64,000 nt of DNA from Buddleja alternifolia (lineage: Eukaryota > Streptophyta > Magnoliopsida > Lamiales > Scrophulariaceae): positions 35,597,022-35,661,021 of the forward strand of contig CM033399.1 in NCBI GenBank assembly GCA_019426215.1, read 5' to 3'. The position numbers and the translations under genes are program-made. The notes beneath the pieces were generated by a model. The model was not told the origin of the DNA, ran no database searches, and saw only the letters and a list, made by a program, of their open reading frames with translations. This document shows, piece by piece, positions 9,616 through 21,950 of the stretch (its first letter is position 1; every line of letters starts with the position of its first letter).

Positions 9616-12546
9616 CTGTTGATGATGTCCAGGGTATCAACAAGATGATCGATGACCTGTCGGACAAACAGGTGCCAATCGATCTAACAGATCTTGATCT
9701 CACTGCCGTCGTGTTCGAAGCCAACTTGGTGGACAACCCGAGGGAGTGGTTTGTTGACACTGGAGCTACTCGCCATATCTGTTCAGATAGGGCTGCCTTC
9801 TCGTCCTATACCCCAACTGAAGGACGAAAACTGTTTATGGGCAACTCAGCCACATCTCCAGTGGTTGGAATGGGGAAAGTTGTGCTGAAGATGACTTCAG
9901 GCAAAGAACTGACATTGACTGAAGTTCTGCATGTTCCGGAGATTCGCAAGAATTTGGTATCCGGTTCAGCTTTGGTCAAGAATGGGTTCAAGATAGTCTT
10001 CGAAGCTGATAGATTTTCTTTAACAAAGAGAGGATTTTATGTTGGAAAAGGTTACCTTGAGCAGGGCCTTTTCAAGATGAATGTAATGAATGTAATCCGC
10101 TCTGTTGTAATTGAAAATGAAAGCAATAAAAGTATTGAGAATTCTGTTTATTTGCTTGAGTATTCTAATTTGTGGCATGTCAGACTAGGACATGTAAATT
10201 ATAATACTATTCGAAGATTGGTCAACTTGAACTTATTACCAACTTTTAAAGTTGAAAATGAACATAAATGTGGAATTTGTGTTGAGGCAAAACTAGTCAA
10301 ACAACCGTTTCCTTCAGTGGAAAGAAACACCGCACCACTAGAACTTATTCACAGTGACATCTGTGATTTGAAGTTTGTGCAAACTAGAGGTGGGAAAAAG
10401 TATTTCATTACATTCATAGATGATTGCACAAAGTATTGTTATGTGTATTTACTAAGAAGTAAAGATGAAGCTCTAGGAGCGTTTACACATTACAAAACGG
10501 AAGTTGAAAATCAACTTGGAAAAAAGATAAAGGCTATCCGTAGTGATAGAGGTGGCGAATACAAAGCACCGTTTGATGAATTTTGTGCAAATTCAGGCAT
10601 TATACATCAAACAACGGCCCCATATTCACCACAATCAAACGGAATAGCGGAGCGCAAGAATCGTACTCTTAAGGAGATGATGAATGCGTTGCTGATTAAT
10701 TCAGGTTTACCTGAGAATTTGTGGGGGAGGCGATCCTCTCCGCCAATTATATCCTTAACAAGATTCCCCACAAAAGTAGGAGTGAGACTCCGTACGAACT
10801 TTGGAAAGGTCAAAAGCCTTCTTACAAGTACCTCAAAGTGTGGGGGTGTTTGGCTAAGGTAGAAATACCCAAACCCAAACAAGTTAAGATAGGGCCTAAA
10901 ACTATTGATTGCATATTCATAGGTTATGCACTTAATAGTAGCGCCTATCGATTTTTGGTACATAAATCATAAATATCTGAGATTCATGAAGGTACTATCA
11001 TGGAATCTAGAAATGCTTCATTTTTCGAGGATATCTTTCCAAGTAAGGAAAGAAATGAACAAGTTCCTCTCAAAAGAACATTTGATGAGTCTACGAGTAG
11101 TTCTAATCCCGGGGATGAAGAACCACGTCGTAGCAAAAGGGCAAGAGTTCCAAAATCATTTGGTCCCGATTATGTATCTTATACATTAGAAGGGGAGCCA
11201 AGGACGATTAAGGAAGCTATGTCCAGTCCAGATGCTCAACTCTGGAAAGAGGCTATCAATAGTGAAATCGAGTCTATTTTGCACAACCATACCTGGGAGT
11301 TGGTTGATCTTCCAAAGGGAAGTAAGCCTTTAGGCTGTAAATGGATTCTGAAAAGAAAGTATAAGGCTGATGGAACTATTGATAAGTATAAGGCCCATTT
11401 GGTAGTCAAAGGATACCGACAAACAGAAGGTCTTGATTTCTTCGATACTTATTCTCCAGTAACGAGAATAACATCCATAAGATTATTTATCGCTATTGCT
11501 GCGCTGCATAACCTTGAGATACATCAAATGGATGTTAAGACTGCGTTTCTGAACGGAGAATTAGAAGAAGAAATATACATGGAACAACCCGAGGGGTATG
11601 TTGCTCCTGGAAAGGAGAAGAAAGTGTGTAAACTTGTAAAGTCGCTATACGGACTTAAACAAGCGCCAAAGCAGTGGCATGAAAAATTTGATAGCACAAT
11701 GTTATCAAATGGTTTCAAGATCAACGAGTGTGATAAGTGCGTGTATGTTAGACAAACACATAACGCATACGTCATAGTGTGTCTATATGTAGATGACATG
11801 TTGATAATGGGTAGTAATCATGAAATTATCATGAATACTAAAGGAATGTTAAAGAAGAACTTTGACATGAAGGATATGGGACTTGCAGACGTCATCTTAG
11901 GGATTAAAATCCTGAGGACTTCTGAAGGACTAGTCTTATCACAATCTCATTACGTTGAGACGGTTTTGGAAAAGTTCCTTCCGAGTGATAGTGCACCAGT
12001 TAAGACGCCAGTGGACTTGAGCGTTCATTTACGCAAGAACCATGGCGAACCCGTATCACAGTTAGAATATGCTAGGGTCATTGGGAGTCTGATGTATATC
12101 ATGAACTGTACTCGCCCTGATCTAGCTTATTCTATGAGCAAGTTGAGTAGGTTCACAAGTAATCCAAGTGAAGAGCATTGGAATGCTTTAACTAGAGTTC
12201 TTAAGTATTTAAAGTATACTAAAGAATATGGATTACACTACTCAAGATATCCAGCTGTAATAGAGGGATACAGCGATGCTAATTGGATATCAGACACGAA
12301 CGACTCTAAGTCCACAAGTGGATATGTATTTACCGTTGGTGGAGGAGCAGTGTCGTGGAAATCTTCTAAGCAAACTTGCATAGCCCGTTCCACGATGGAA
12401 TCAGAATTCATAGCTTTAGATAAAGCTAGTGAAGAAGCTGAGTGGCTAAGAAATTTCTTAGAAGATGTTCCCTGTTGGGAAAAACCTGTGCCTCCGATTT
12501 TGATTAATTGCGACTGTATGTCGGCAATTGGGAGGGCTCAGAGTAG

Positions 12547-12582
<36 letters not shown>

Positions 12583-12736
12583 GCATAATACCATTAAGCA
12601 GTTGATCTCTAACGGGATTATTTCCATTGATTATGTGAAATCAAAGGAGAATATTGCAGATCCTTTGACGAAAGGATTGCCTAGAGATCAAATATACTGC
12701 CTATCAAGAGGAATGGGATTAAAGTCTACAATTTAA
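9594..12736 (+). pseudogene. pol: Copia-1 Pol: protease, integrase, RT, RNase H with two breaks
   Basis: Protease has the catalytic triplet in [12 protein letters not shown]. Integrase follows with the HLGH..CGIC zinc region (near WHVRLGHVN and CGICVEAK) and a DDE core ([15 protein letters not shown]). At 10723-10727 a G run is one base short, moving the frame from that of 9594 to that of 10721 (the motif [11 protein letters not shown] is then readable). At 10970-10972 a TAA stops the integrase tail in the new frame, consistent with a GAA codon mutated at its first base. From 11000 to 12736 RT and RNase H are open: [29 protein letters not shown], the catalytic YVDDMLIMG, then the RNase H core and a final [12 protein letters not shown]. 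It cannot yield a full polyprotein as it stands, but could be supplied in trans. Confidence 0.9.
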
Positions 12737-13291
12737 GAATAGACACAGCGGAAACCCAACCATGTTGACTGGAGATCCCAAGATCATGGTTCAATGGGAA
12801 AACTAAGTTGTGAACATTCAGTGAGGCACTTAAGAGTTAATTAATAAACTCTAAACCCATTGCCTAGGATAAAGAAGTGCAACCTGCAAGTTGTAGCAAA
12901 AGGTTAAGCCGGGCTTTTAATGATTCCTATACTGTCTAAATGAAGTGGAGTATAGCAGGATACTCTTAATTAGGAAGTCACCTATGTAAGTGTGAGGTGT
13001 AGGCCGCCTCAACATTGAGTAAAATGTAAACACTTCTGAAACCAAGAGAGGGTGCCACGGCCAAAATGGACCCAACCGTGAGAACTGAAAAACTGCTAAA
13101 AGTTTATTATGTGAATATTGTTGTCTAGATTTACACGAACAGCTGACCAATTCAAGACATCACGTTCATTGGGGAGCCTAGTAAATCCGATGATATTTCA
13201 CTAGGAAAGGTTCAAAACCAAAAGCTACCTCTTCTGATGTGATAAACTTTCAATCGAAATCTCAAGAGCATGCATTGCATTAATTTCATTC

Positions 13292-13302
13292 GTGTGGGGG
13301 AT
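13292..13302 (+). other. Copia-1 polypurine tract
   Basis: GTGTGGGGGAT lies directly before the 3' LTR, the place and composition expected for the plus-strand primer. About 560 bp of non-coding sequence separates it from the pol stop. Confidence 0.8.
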
Positions 13303-14008
13303 TGTTGGATAAAATGGTACAAATTGTGGTTGAGTACGAAATTCGAACGCCGTTAGTATCCGGGATACTTAAGATTATTGGATAATCTTAATCTACGTTC
13401 CGAGTAGATGAGTTTAGCATTTCAAATTTCTCTAATCGGAACGAATGAAAAATTAAGTGCTAAATTGAAGGGTTTGAATTTGTGTATCCCAAATTTTGAT
13501 ATAATTTTATTTAATATGTCATGCATACATCATGAATGACACATCTCATTTTAATGGAAAATATGTCATGAATACATCATGAATGACATATGAGCACATC
13601 AAGGTGGTGGAGCATCTTGGATGGCTAAGATTTGATCTTAGAAATGGATGGTGTGGATTGATTCTTATGGCAATGGTTTTTGCCTATAAATAGCAACCAT
13701 TCCAACCATTTTGAAACACACCAACTCAAAACACAACATATTTCTCTCTAAGTGTTCTTGAGTTTTATAAAACCATCTTCATCTTTTTCTTGAGATTTCA
13801 ACAGTAAATTAAGTTCGTAGTTTTCTGAAATTGAAGTGGTTTAATCTTCAGAAAAAGAATATTGTTGTATCTTGGGACACTTGTTGCAAGAACTCGTACC
13901 ACCAAGGCGGGGCAATTTAGTGTTAAGGATAGAGAGTTCTCTCTCGCCTCGATATAATCTTTCTTTGTTATTATCAATTTGATACGTTTGTGAAGTTTTG
14001 AAACAACA
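13303..14008 (+). repeat. Copia-1 3' LTR
   Basis: Same length as the 5' LTR (706 bp) and the same TG...CA ends. It is followed at once by the second AGAAG target copy, after which MADS coding sequence resumes. Confidence 0.95.
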
Positions 14009-14619
14009 AGAAGGAACTTGACGAGGTCGATGAAACTCGACAAAAAGGCTGGTGGGAAGAAACCCTAGTTGAAAGCTTAAACAAAGAGCAAGTCAAGGAA
14101 TGGATGGCATGGTTTGAAAACCTTAATACTCGAACAAATACTCGTATACAGGAGCTGAGAAATGGTGGCTCAAGTTCAGCAGCATTTCAACAGCAAAATG
14201 ATCCAAATATGCTGGATGCACCAATTGATCATACAGGAGGATTGATTGGACCTAGTACTATCTTGGGACAAAATTATGTTCTTCCTAGTATACCATATAA
14301 TAATTGTGGTCCTCAGCAGGGACATAATTATCTAATATTTGGTGGTGGTGGTACTGAAGAAGTTGGTCCTAGCTAGTATCATGTTCCCTCACCATCTCTT
14401 GGTGACGAGACCGGGGACGCGGGCCCTATCCGGTTTTATATTTCTCTTTCACCTGTACATAATACATTTGCCAGTGGTGGAATTGCAATAGAGGTTGCTG
14501 CAGGTCCCAGCCAGTTTTCGGTTCCTCTTTCATCAGCGTGTAATTTATCACATAATCTACCTACTGATGATGGAACTGAAGAAGCAGGTCCATCTTATCA
14601 AGGGAACAAGAACCCTTAA

Positions 14620-16057
14620 TTACTTAGCATCATCCTTTGAACTTTAAGAATTGTGTTTCAATCCCCTTTTTTTTTTTTTTTCCTTTTTCTCAAATAAATG
14701 TTATGTAAGAGGTGCTAACTTTATTATCTATTGTTTTGTGGTTTTTGAGTTATTTTTCATATTCTACTTATATACTTTTGTTATTAAATTTCAAGTTGAT
14801 TGTTCTTTTTTTTACCAATTCAAAATTGATTGTTCTATATGTTATTAAATGAAGTTAAAATATTTAATATCTTAATTAATTAGCTTATCATGATCGTACA
14901 TTGATCATTTTATTATTTTAATAGCTAAATTTTTGTTAACCCTAATATTCACGAGGTTGATTAATATATTCAGTTACAAATAAATTTTTAAACACAACAT
15001 ATAGAAAATCTTGTTAACCCTAATATTCACAAGATTGATAAATATATGTTATTCAGTCACGTTATGCAACAAAACAAATGGAACTAATAATTTTTATGGA
15101 GATAAATTAAGATTATTGGCAGCCAATATAGGTGGATTATTCTACATAAAATATCATATCGTTATTCTTCCCCAACACCCTTAATTAACATTATATTCAT
15201 TAAAAAAAATTGACACAATAACAATTACTTTTGAATTAAACTAGAACATAAATGTGCCATAAAGCAAATCTCCTTAAAATGCAGAACTAATTAAAGACTC
15301 AACTACGTACAAATACGAAAAACAAAACAAAGGTATAATGTTATTGTAAAACAATGGATAGGAAAACATATATAAGCTTATATATGATTCAGCAAAAACT
15401 TATCAATTTATTTCGATCGTTTGTAAACGCATGCGCCTTACTTAATATGACAAACTAAATGAACTTGTGACTAATAAGATTGATTGCAAAGAAGTAAGAC
15501 TTGAGAGAAGCGCGAGTTCCTTCAAGCAAAAGCGCGCTTCACAATATTAATAGTAATTAACAGATCTACATATCTAACTTAGTTACTCCTGATTATTACA
15601 TCGGCAAGGTGGTTTACGGTTAAGTTTCTAATTTTAATTTGAATATAACGGTTTTAATAATCATCCCTCAATTTGCAGCTAAATATTATTTGTGTACCAA
15701 TATAATAATCTATTAGTGTCTAACTTTTCATTTAAATATTACGAGTTGTATGTGATGATATCTCTAATTTTGTAGTTGAATTTAAACCAGCGCGATGATA
15801 TATAATGGTTTCTACCTTTTAACCTGGATATTACAAGTTTTAGCCACACTGAGAACATAGAACTTAATTGCTCCTTTTTGTGTATTATTAGATGGATATA
15901 TAGCAAAATCCATAATGATTGAATTACCTTTATATATTAACAACTTAACATCCGACCTTGTACTTTTAATTTTATCCCCCAAACAAAAAAAAGAAACACT
16001 GGAAGTGCCACTTATTTTCACTGAAACAGAAAAAAGAAAAAAAAGATAGTTGATCAT
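14620..16057. other. AT-rich intergenic DNA
   Basis: No gene found. A roughly 45-bp phrase starting near 14935 (TTGTTAACCCTAATATTCAC) is repeated near 15012, a small direct duplication. Copia-2 inserted at the right end. Confidence 0.5.
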
Positions 16058-16249
16058 TGTTGAAATATATTTATGCTTTGGAGTTGTACCTTTCCCTTTT
16101 CTGTTTGTACATAATTAGTTGGTTAGTTAGGTCAACAGAATTAGTTAGCATGCGTATTAATTAAGCTAACCATAGCTATAAATAGCTTGTAATCCCTCTT
16201 TCAGCTCATAATGGAAATTACACTTTCTCCAGAATTTTCTTTCTTAACA
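16058..16249 (+). repeat. Copia-2 5' LTR
   Basis: Starts TGTTGAAATATATTT and ends TTTCTTAACA. It contains GCTATAAATAGC as a likely TATA region. It differs from the 3' LTR at two sites, both G here and A there. Confidence 0.9.
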
Positions 16250-16264
16250 TGGTATTTAGAGCAG
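16250..16264 (+). other. Copia-2 primer binding site
   Basis: TGGTATTTAGAGCAG follows the LTR directly and resembles the initiator tRNA-Met complement TGGTATCAGAGC with two changes. Confidence 0.7.
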
Positions 16265-16396
16265 GCGATCTCCTTCCACATCGCAGCTTGAAGCTCATCC
16301 ATGGCGGTTTTTCATGAAATCGAAGCTTGATTTCATTTCTCCAGCTCGATTTCTCTTTCAAATTACATCATCGATTCAATTTTTCTGATCTCTGTT

Positions 16397-17396
16397 CAAT
16401 GTTTTGAAACCCAACCCGGCCCGGACGGTCGGACCATTAGAACCGGGACCCGGCCCTTAAAACGGCTCGGTCAGACCCTCAAACCCGGTAGAAGCTTAGA
16501 ACCGCCTTTTTTGAGGAGAACCGTTCCACCCGGTGGTCAAACCGTCGACCCGTTCGAACCGCTCGCGGGTCACTGAAACCGGCTGGTTTCTCTGTCTGTT
16601 GGAAAAAAAAGAAAATCTGACCAAATTTTTTATCACCCAAGCTCAAATTCCCGTATCACCTTCTCTTATTCTCTCTCCTTTTGCTGCTGCTTCTTATCAA
16701 ACCCTCAAAACTCCTCTCCAACACGCATGTTGCTGCTGGTGTTTCATTTCTTCTTGCCCAAAAGTTCAAAATCAGCCCCTCAAAACTTATCTCTTTTGTC
16801 CACCTCAAATCTAGAGTTCATGAAGGGCAAACCCAAGACAAAATACGTTTTTCTCTCCTTGATTACATCTAAGTTTTGTCTTTTATTTCTTAAAAATTTT
16901 CAGATTTAAGTGTTTGAGACTTTGAGTAGAGGAAGAAACTATGGTGAGCATGTGAGTGTGTGTATTTGAGAGAGTGAGAGAGAGTAGGCAGTAGAGTGAG
17001 AAACTAGAAAGTGAAGAATACTTTAGCTAATTTTATCAATTTCATTTCTTTATATGTGAACTTGAAGTTTTTTATTTCCATTGCTAAGTGATAAGTTGAC
17101 ACGTTTACAATATATACAAAAACCAATTATGAAATTTCTTATGTAAAAGTAATGGAAGGATGGGTTTCAATTGGTGAGATTTTAACTTATCATGTAAAAA
17201 ATGCTTTAAAAAATACAGAGAATAAGAATTTTTTCATTATTTTAATATTTTATAATACTTAGCAATATATTAATTATTATTTATTGCATAATTATGACGT
17301 CACCGGTTCGACTGCGGTTGACCCGACGGTCGAACCGGTGACCCTTGACCCGGTCAATTTTCCGGTTCGATGAACTGTCCGGGTTTCAAAACATTG
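16397..17396. mobile_element. hAT-like non-autonomous element, 1000 bp, 8-bp TSD
   Basis: Terminal inverted repeats are a perfect 16 bp (CAATGTTTTGAAACCC and its complement), flanked by an exact 8-bp duplication TCTCTGTT at 16389-16396 and 17397-17404. An 8-bp duplication points to the hAT superfamily. Subterminal regions are GC-rich and packed with CCGG/ACCCGG motifs such as GGTCGAACCGGTGACC, unlike the AT-rich middle. No transposase ORF. It landed between the primer site and the gag start of Copia-2, so it is younger than Copia-2. Confidence 0.9.
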
Positions 17397-17414
17397 TCTC
17401 TGTTATTCATTTCC

Positions 17415-20400
17415 ATGGATCCGATTAATTTCGCTTCTGGATCCTCGTCTTCCTCGAATTCTCCGATCGTTTATGATATCAATGATCCATTGTATGTTCA
17501 TCCGTCTGATACTCCGAATTTGCATCTTGTTCCTCACGAATCGACTGGTTCAGAGAACTATAGAGTATGGTGCAATGCACATTCTATGCGCATTGCATTA
17601 ATCTGTAAGAGCAAGATAGGGTTTGTTAATGGTAAATGTCAACGCCCTAATTTTGATGATCCTCGGTTAGAGCAATGGAAAAAATGTAATTCTCTGGTTC
17701 TCTCATGGATTTTGAAGTGTGTGAGCAAAGAAATCTATAACGGCTTGGTGTATTGTGAATTTGCCACTGATGCTTGGAATGATCTTCATGAGCAATTTAG
17801 CAAGACGAATCGTGCAAGAATTTTTGCCCTATTTCAAGATATCACATCTCACATTCAAGGAACAAGCTCGGTTACTGTATATTACACAAAATTAAGGCAG
17901 ATGTGGGAGGAATATGACTCATTATTTAGTTTACCACACTGTGAATGTGAAGTTTCTAAGCTTTGTCTGAATATACTCAAGAACACAAGCTTATGCAGTT
18001 TTTGATTGGCCTAAATGAATCTTATGCAGCTCTTCGATCTCAAATCTTGATGATGACTCCTTCACCAACACATAAGCAAGCTTACTCAATGGTGTGTAAT
18101 GAGGAGTCACAGAGAACAATCAACATTTCTATAGCCAGAAATGAGTCTCCAATGAGTTTTTACTCAACTGCTTCTCACAAGCCAAAGAGATCATCTGTTA
18201 TATGTGAGAGTTGTGGGTTCCAAGGTCATTCTATTAATTCTTGGTACAAACTCATTGGATATCCTCCAAAAGGCAAGGGAAGATTTGGAAATCAGTCAAA
18301 AGGGAATAACAATAGAGGATATAACCCTACTCAGGCTCATTTCTCATCAACTGTTTCTGATGGTGATGACAATACTCTTCCCACATCAGAAAGTATATAT
18401 GCTGCTCCTCAGACACACCATCCTCCAGTTACTGCACCATCATCATCCATTCCTCAGGCTCCAACACTCACTCCAATGCAATACCAACAACTAATGCAAC
18501 TTCTCCAGCAACACTCACCTCCAACTTCAGCTGATGCTAACTTGGCTTCCACCTCCAGTGCTATAACTCCACAATCAGGTATCATGGCAGAACCTTTTGT
18601 TTTACTAGCCAATACTTCATCTAAGGAATGGATCATTGGTAGTGGTGCAAATCAGCACATGTGTTTTAAGCTTGACATGTTTGATTCTCTAACAAACACT
18701 GCATCTCCACACACTTCTGTAAAACTGCCTAATGGTATGATAGTTTCAGTCACAAAAATTGGTACTATTAAGATCTCACCTCACTTAACTCTCCACAATG
18801 TCTTATATGTACCTAACTTTCAATTCAATCTCTTATCCATTTCAAAACTCACACAAGACAACACTTGTTTTGTTGCTTTGTATCCTCACTTTTGTATTTT
18901 CCAGGACATTTGGAGTGGCAGGATAAAGGGGATTGGTAAAGTCCACAATGGCTTGTACCTCCTTGATCCTTTAGCTTATCACTCAGACTTCAAATGCTTC
19001 TTTAATGGCACTCAAGCTATTCCTTCATTTTCTGCTCATTGTACTAATAAAAACACTACTGATGCTATTTCTTCATTTTCTGCTCATTGTAATAAAGACA
19101 CCACTGGTGTTATTTCTCAATCTTGTACTCCTACTGTTAATAAAATTGATATCTCTCTTTTGATAATAATCATGTTACTAGCTTGAATTCATTTGAATCC
19201 AATTTATGGCACTTAAGAATGGGGCACATGTCATTTCTCAGACTCAAACACTACCCAATATTGGTTCTTCTCTTGACAATTCACCAAGCCACTGTCCCAT
19301 ATATCCTTTAGTCAAACATCACAGAACTCTTTTTTCTTCCACTACTCAGCATACATCTTCCAATTTTGACTTACTACACATGGACATTTAGGGACCTTAT
19401 AAAACACCTACCTTCTCCAATGAAAAATACTTTCTCACCATAGTAGATGATCATTCTAGATCCACTTGGGCCTTCCTTCTTACACATAAAACTGACATAC
19501 TTCCTATCATTCAAATTTTCTATCAATATGTTCTTACACAATTTACAACCTCCATTAAAGCCATTAGAACAGATAATGCTTGGAATTTCTTTAAATCCTC
19601 TTGCTATACCTTCTTCTCCTCAAAAGGCATCATTCATCAAAGCTCAGTCTCCTATACGTACTCCACAACAAAATGATCTTGTGGAAAAAAAACACAGACA
19701 CATTTTGAATGTGGCAAGGGCCTTGATATGTTTCAATCTCACATTCCAATTTCTTTGTGGGGTGAATGTATCAAAACTGCTATATACCTCATCAATAGAA
19801 CTCCCTCCACCATTCTTAAAGGTAAAACTCCTTTTGACCTCCTTTTTGGCAAACCACCTTCTATTTCCCACCTCAAAGTATTTGGCTGCCTTAGTTATGC
19901 AAAAATCTTGCCTTCTCTTGATAAATTTTCCCACAAATCTAAGTCATGTGTTCTCATTGGATATGCTCCTGCCCAAAAAGGATACAAACTGCTTGATCTA
20001 GCTACTAATTCATTCCTCATATCCAGGGATGTCATTTTCTATGAATCAGTTTTTCCTTTTGCATTTATACACTTTAAACCATTTGATCACACTCTTATTC
20101 CAGATTCACAAGCATTTATTAATGACTTCATTACTCCTTATATCCATTCTTCTCATACTTCATCTCCTTGTGAATCTGCTCCAATCTCTTCTCCTATCAT
20201 TTCCAACGATCCAGTACCCCTTAGAAAGTCTACCAGACCTCATAAAACCCCCTTGTGGACTAAGGATTTCATCTGTCCAACCTTATCCACTGCCAATGTT
20301 TCAGTTTCTTATCCTTTGTCCAATTATGTCACCTACTCTCATTTATCTCCCTCTTATCAAGCCCTTGTATGTACTATCAATTCTGTGACTGAACCTCATT

Positions 20401-21943
20401 CTTATCAAGAAGCAGTTAAAGATGTTAGGTGGAGAGATGCTATGAATGCTTAATAATACATGGGAAATTGTTGATTTACCTGTACACAATAAGGCTATAG
20501 GGTGTAAATGGGTTTATAAAGTGAAATTGAAATCTGATGGCTTCATTGAAAGGTTTAAAGTTAGATTAGTAGCAAAGGGATACACTTAGAAAGAGGGACT
20601 TGATTACCATGACACATTCAGTCCTATGGTAAAGATTGTGACTGTTAGAACAATTCTTGCTTTGGCTGCTGCTCACACTTGGTCTCTTTATCAACTTGAT
20701 GTAACTAATGCTTTTCTACAAGGAGACCTATCTAAGGATGTTTATATGCAAATTCCAGAGGGTTTTAGCAATCAGAGGGGTGCTTCTAAGGCATGTAGAT
20801 TACTAAAATGCCTCTATGGCTTGAAACAGGCCTCAAGGCAATGGAATATCAAATTTACAGAAGCTTTACTCAAGGATGGTTTCTATCAATCCAAACATGA
20901 TTACTCACTGTTTACAAAGAAGAAACATGACAAACTTGTGATAATACTAGGGTATGTCGATGATATTATCATCACTGGAAATGATGAGGAGATGATTTCA
21001 AGTCTTAAGTCCTACTTACACAAAACATTTCATATTAAAGACCTAGGAGAATTGAAGTACTTCCTTGGAATTGAAGTTGCAAGAAATGAGAAGGGAATCT
21101 GCATTAATCAAAGAAAATATGTTCTTGAGCTACTAAATGAAGCGGGAATGACAGGTTGTAAGCCATTGACACACCTATAGAACAAAATTTGAAACTAACC
21201 ACTTCAGAGTATGATGAGCACACCAAACAAGCAGAACCTGATCCTTTACTAAGTGATACAACAGAATATCAAAGGTTGGTTGGCAAATTGATTTACCTTG
21301 GAATGACTAGACCTGACATAAGTTACTCAGTACAAGTTCTCACTCAATTCATGCATAAGCCAAAGGTATCTCATATACAAGCAGCCATAAGAGTTTTAAG
21401 ATACTTGAAAGGCAATTCTGGACTTGGAGTATTCATGAGTAAGGATAGTACATTGGAGTTGAGTGTTTACTGTGATACTGATTGGGCATCATGTTTAATA
21501 ACAAGAAGATCATTGACTGGTTTCTGTGTTAAACTTGGCCATGCTTTGATCTCTTAGAAAACAAAGAAATAAAAGACAGTGGCTAGATCATCCTGTGAAG
21601 CTGAGTACAGGTCCATTGCAGCAGCTTCATGTAAAGTTATTTGGATTCTTGGCATCCTAGAAGATTTGGGAATTCAAAGGACTAACAAGGTAAATATTTT
21701 CTGTGATAGCAAATCTGAATGTGCATTGCAACCAATCCGGTATTTCATGAGAGAACCATGCATATTGAGGTGGATAGTCATATGATTAGAGACTTGATAC
21801 AAAGAGGAATTGTTTGCACTGAGTATGTTAAGAGTGAGGATCAACCTACAGACTTACTCACTAAAGGCCTTAGCAGAGAAAAGCATAAATATCTTTTGAG
21901 CAAGTTTGGAGTTGTTGACATCTTCTCAAGGGACCAAACTTGA
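17415..21943 (+). pseudogene. Copia-2 gag-pol, heavily mutated
   Basis: Gag begins at ATG 17415 (MDPINFASG) and reads to about 17960, where a frame change is needed to continue. The zinc knuckle near 18204 reads CESCGFQGHSINSW, with Trp in place of the last Cys. The protease site near 18626 reads WIIGSGANQHM: the catalytic Asp of the usual DSGA is Gly (GGT at 18638). Integrase pieces lie at 19390-20060 across several frames (TIVDDHSR, IRTDNAWNF, WGECIKTAIYLINRTP). RT is recognisable at 20460-21180 (QLDVTNAFLQGDL, YGLKQASRQW, GYVDDIIITG) and RNase H at 21290-21940 (MTRPDISY, ARSSCEAEYRS, DLLTKGLS). At least six frame changes or stops break it. It encodes no working protein. Confidence 0.9.
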
Positions 21944-21950
21944 GGGGGGG

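Larger units (their letters stand above)
7740..14008 (+). mobile_element. Copia-1, full-length Ty1/copia retrotransposon
   Basis: A complete 6.27-kb element bounded by 706-bp LTRs beginning TGTTGG and ending CAACA, with an exact 5-bp target duplication AGAAG at 7735-7739 and 14009-14013. Internal order is gag, protease, integrase, reverse transcriptase, RNase H, which defines Ty1/copia. I count six differences between the LTRs (about 0.85%), so insertion was recent. The coding region nevertheless has a gag-pol frame change, a one-base deletion in integrase and a nonsense codon, so it is unlikely to be autonomous. It interrupts the MADS gene in the same orientation. Confidence 0.95.
7377..14619 (+). 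pseudogene. Type I (M-alpha-like) MADS-box gene, two nonsense codons, split by Copia-1
   Basis: The 5' part (7377-7739) encodes a MADS DNA-binding domain near residues 9-65, with GRQKIPITLIAN, FSKRRLGLYKKVSELCTLC and a short hydrophobic IIIFSP strand followed by SFFHPSMESVID. This pattern fits type I AGL62-like factors, which act in the nucleus and in many plants control gametophyte and endosperm development. A TGA at 7662-7664 interrupts it (CGA to TGA would explain it), but the same frame continues as a Lys/Glu-rich helix up to the Copia-1 target site. After Copia-1 and one TSD copy, the frame resumes at 14014 without loss (motif KGWWEETL). A second in-frame stop, TAG, lies at 14374-14376, and the frame stays open to TAA at 14617-14619. 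No intron is needed, as is usual for type I genes. It is surely non-functional now; the family call is confident, the ortholog is not. Confidence 0.85.

Noticed and set aside
9308..9760. 150-codon minus-strand frame opposite Copia-1 gag-pol
   Set aside because: It mirrors the coding strand of a clear Gag-Pol gene and has no domain of its own.
16533..16909. Open frames inside the hAT-like element
   Set aside because: They overlap one another in different frames, show no transposase motifs, and lie in a non-autonomous element with clear ends.
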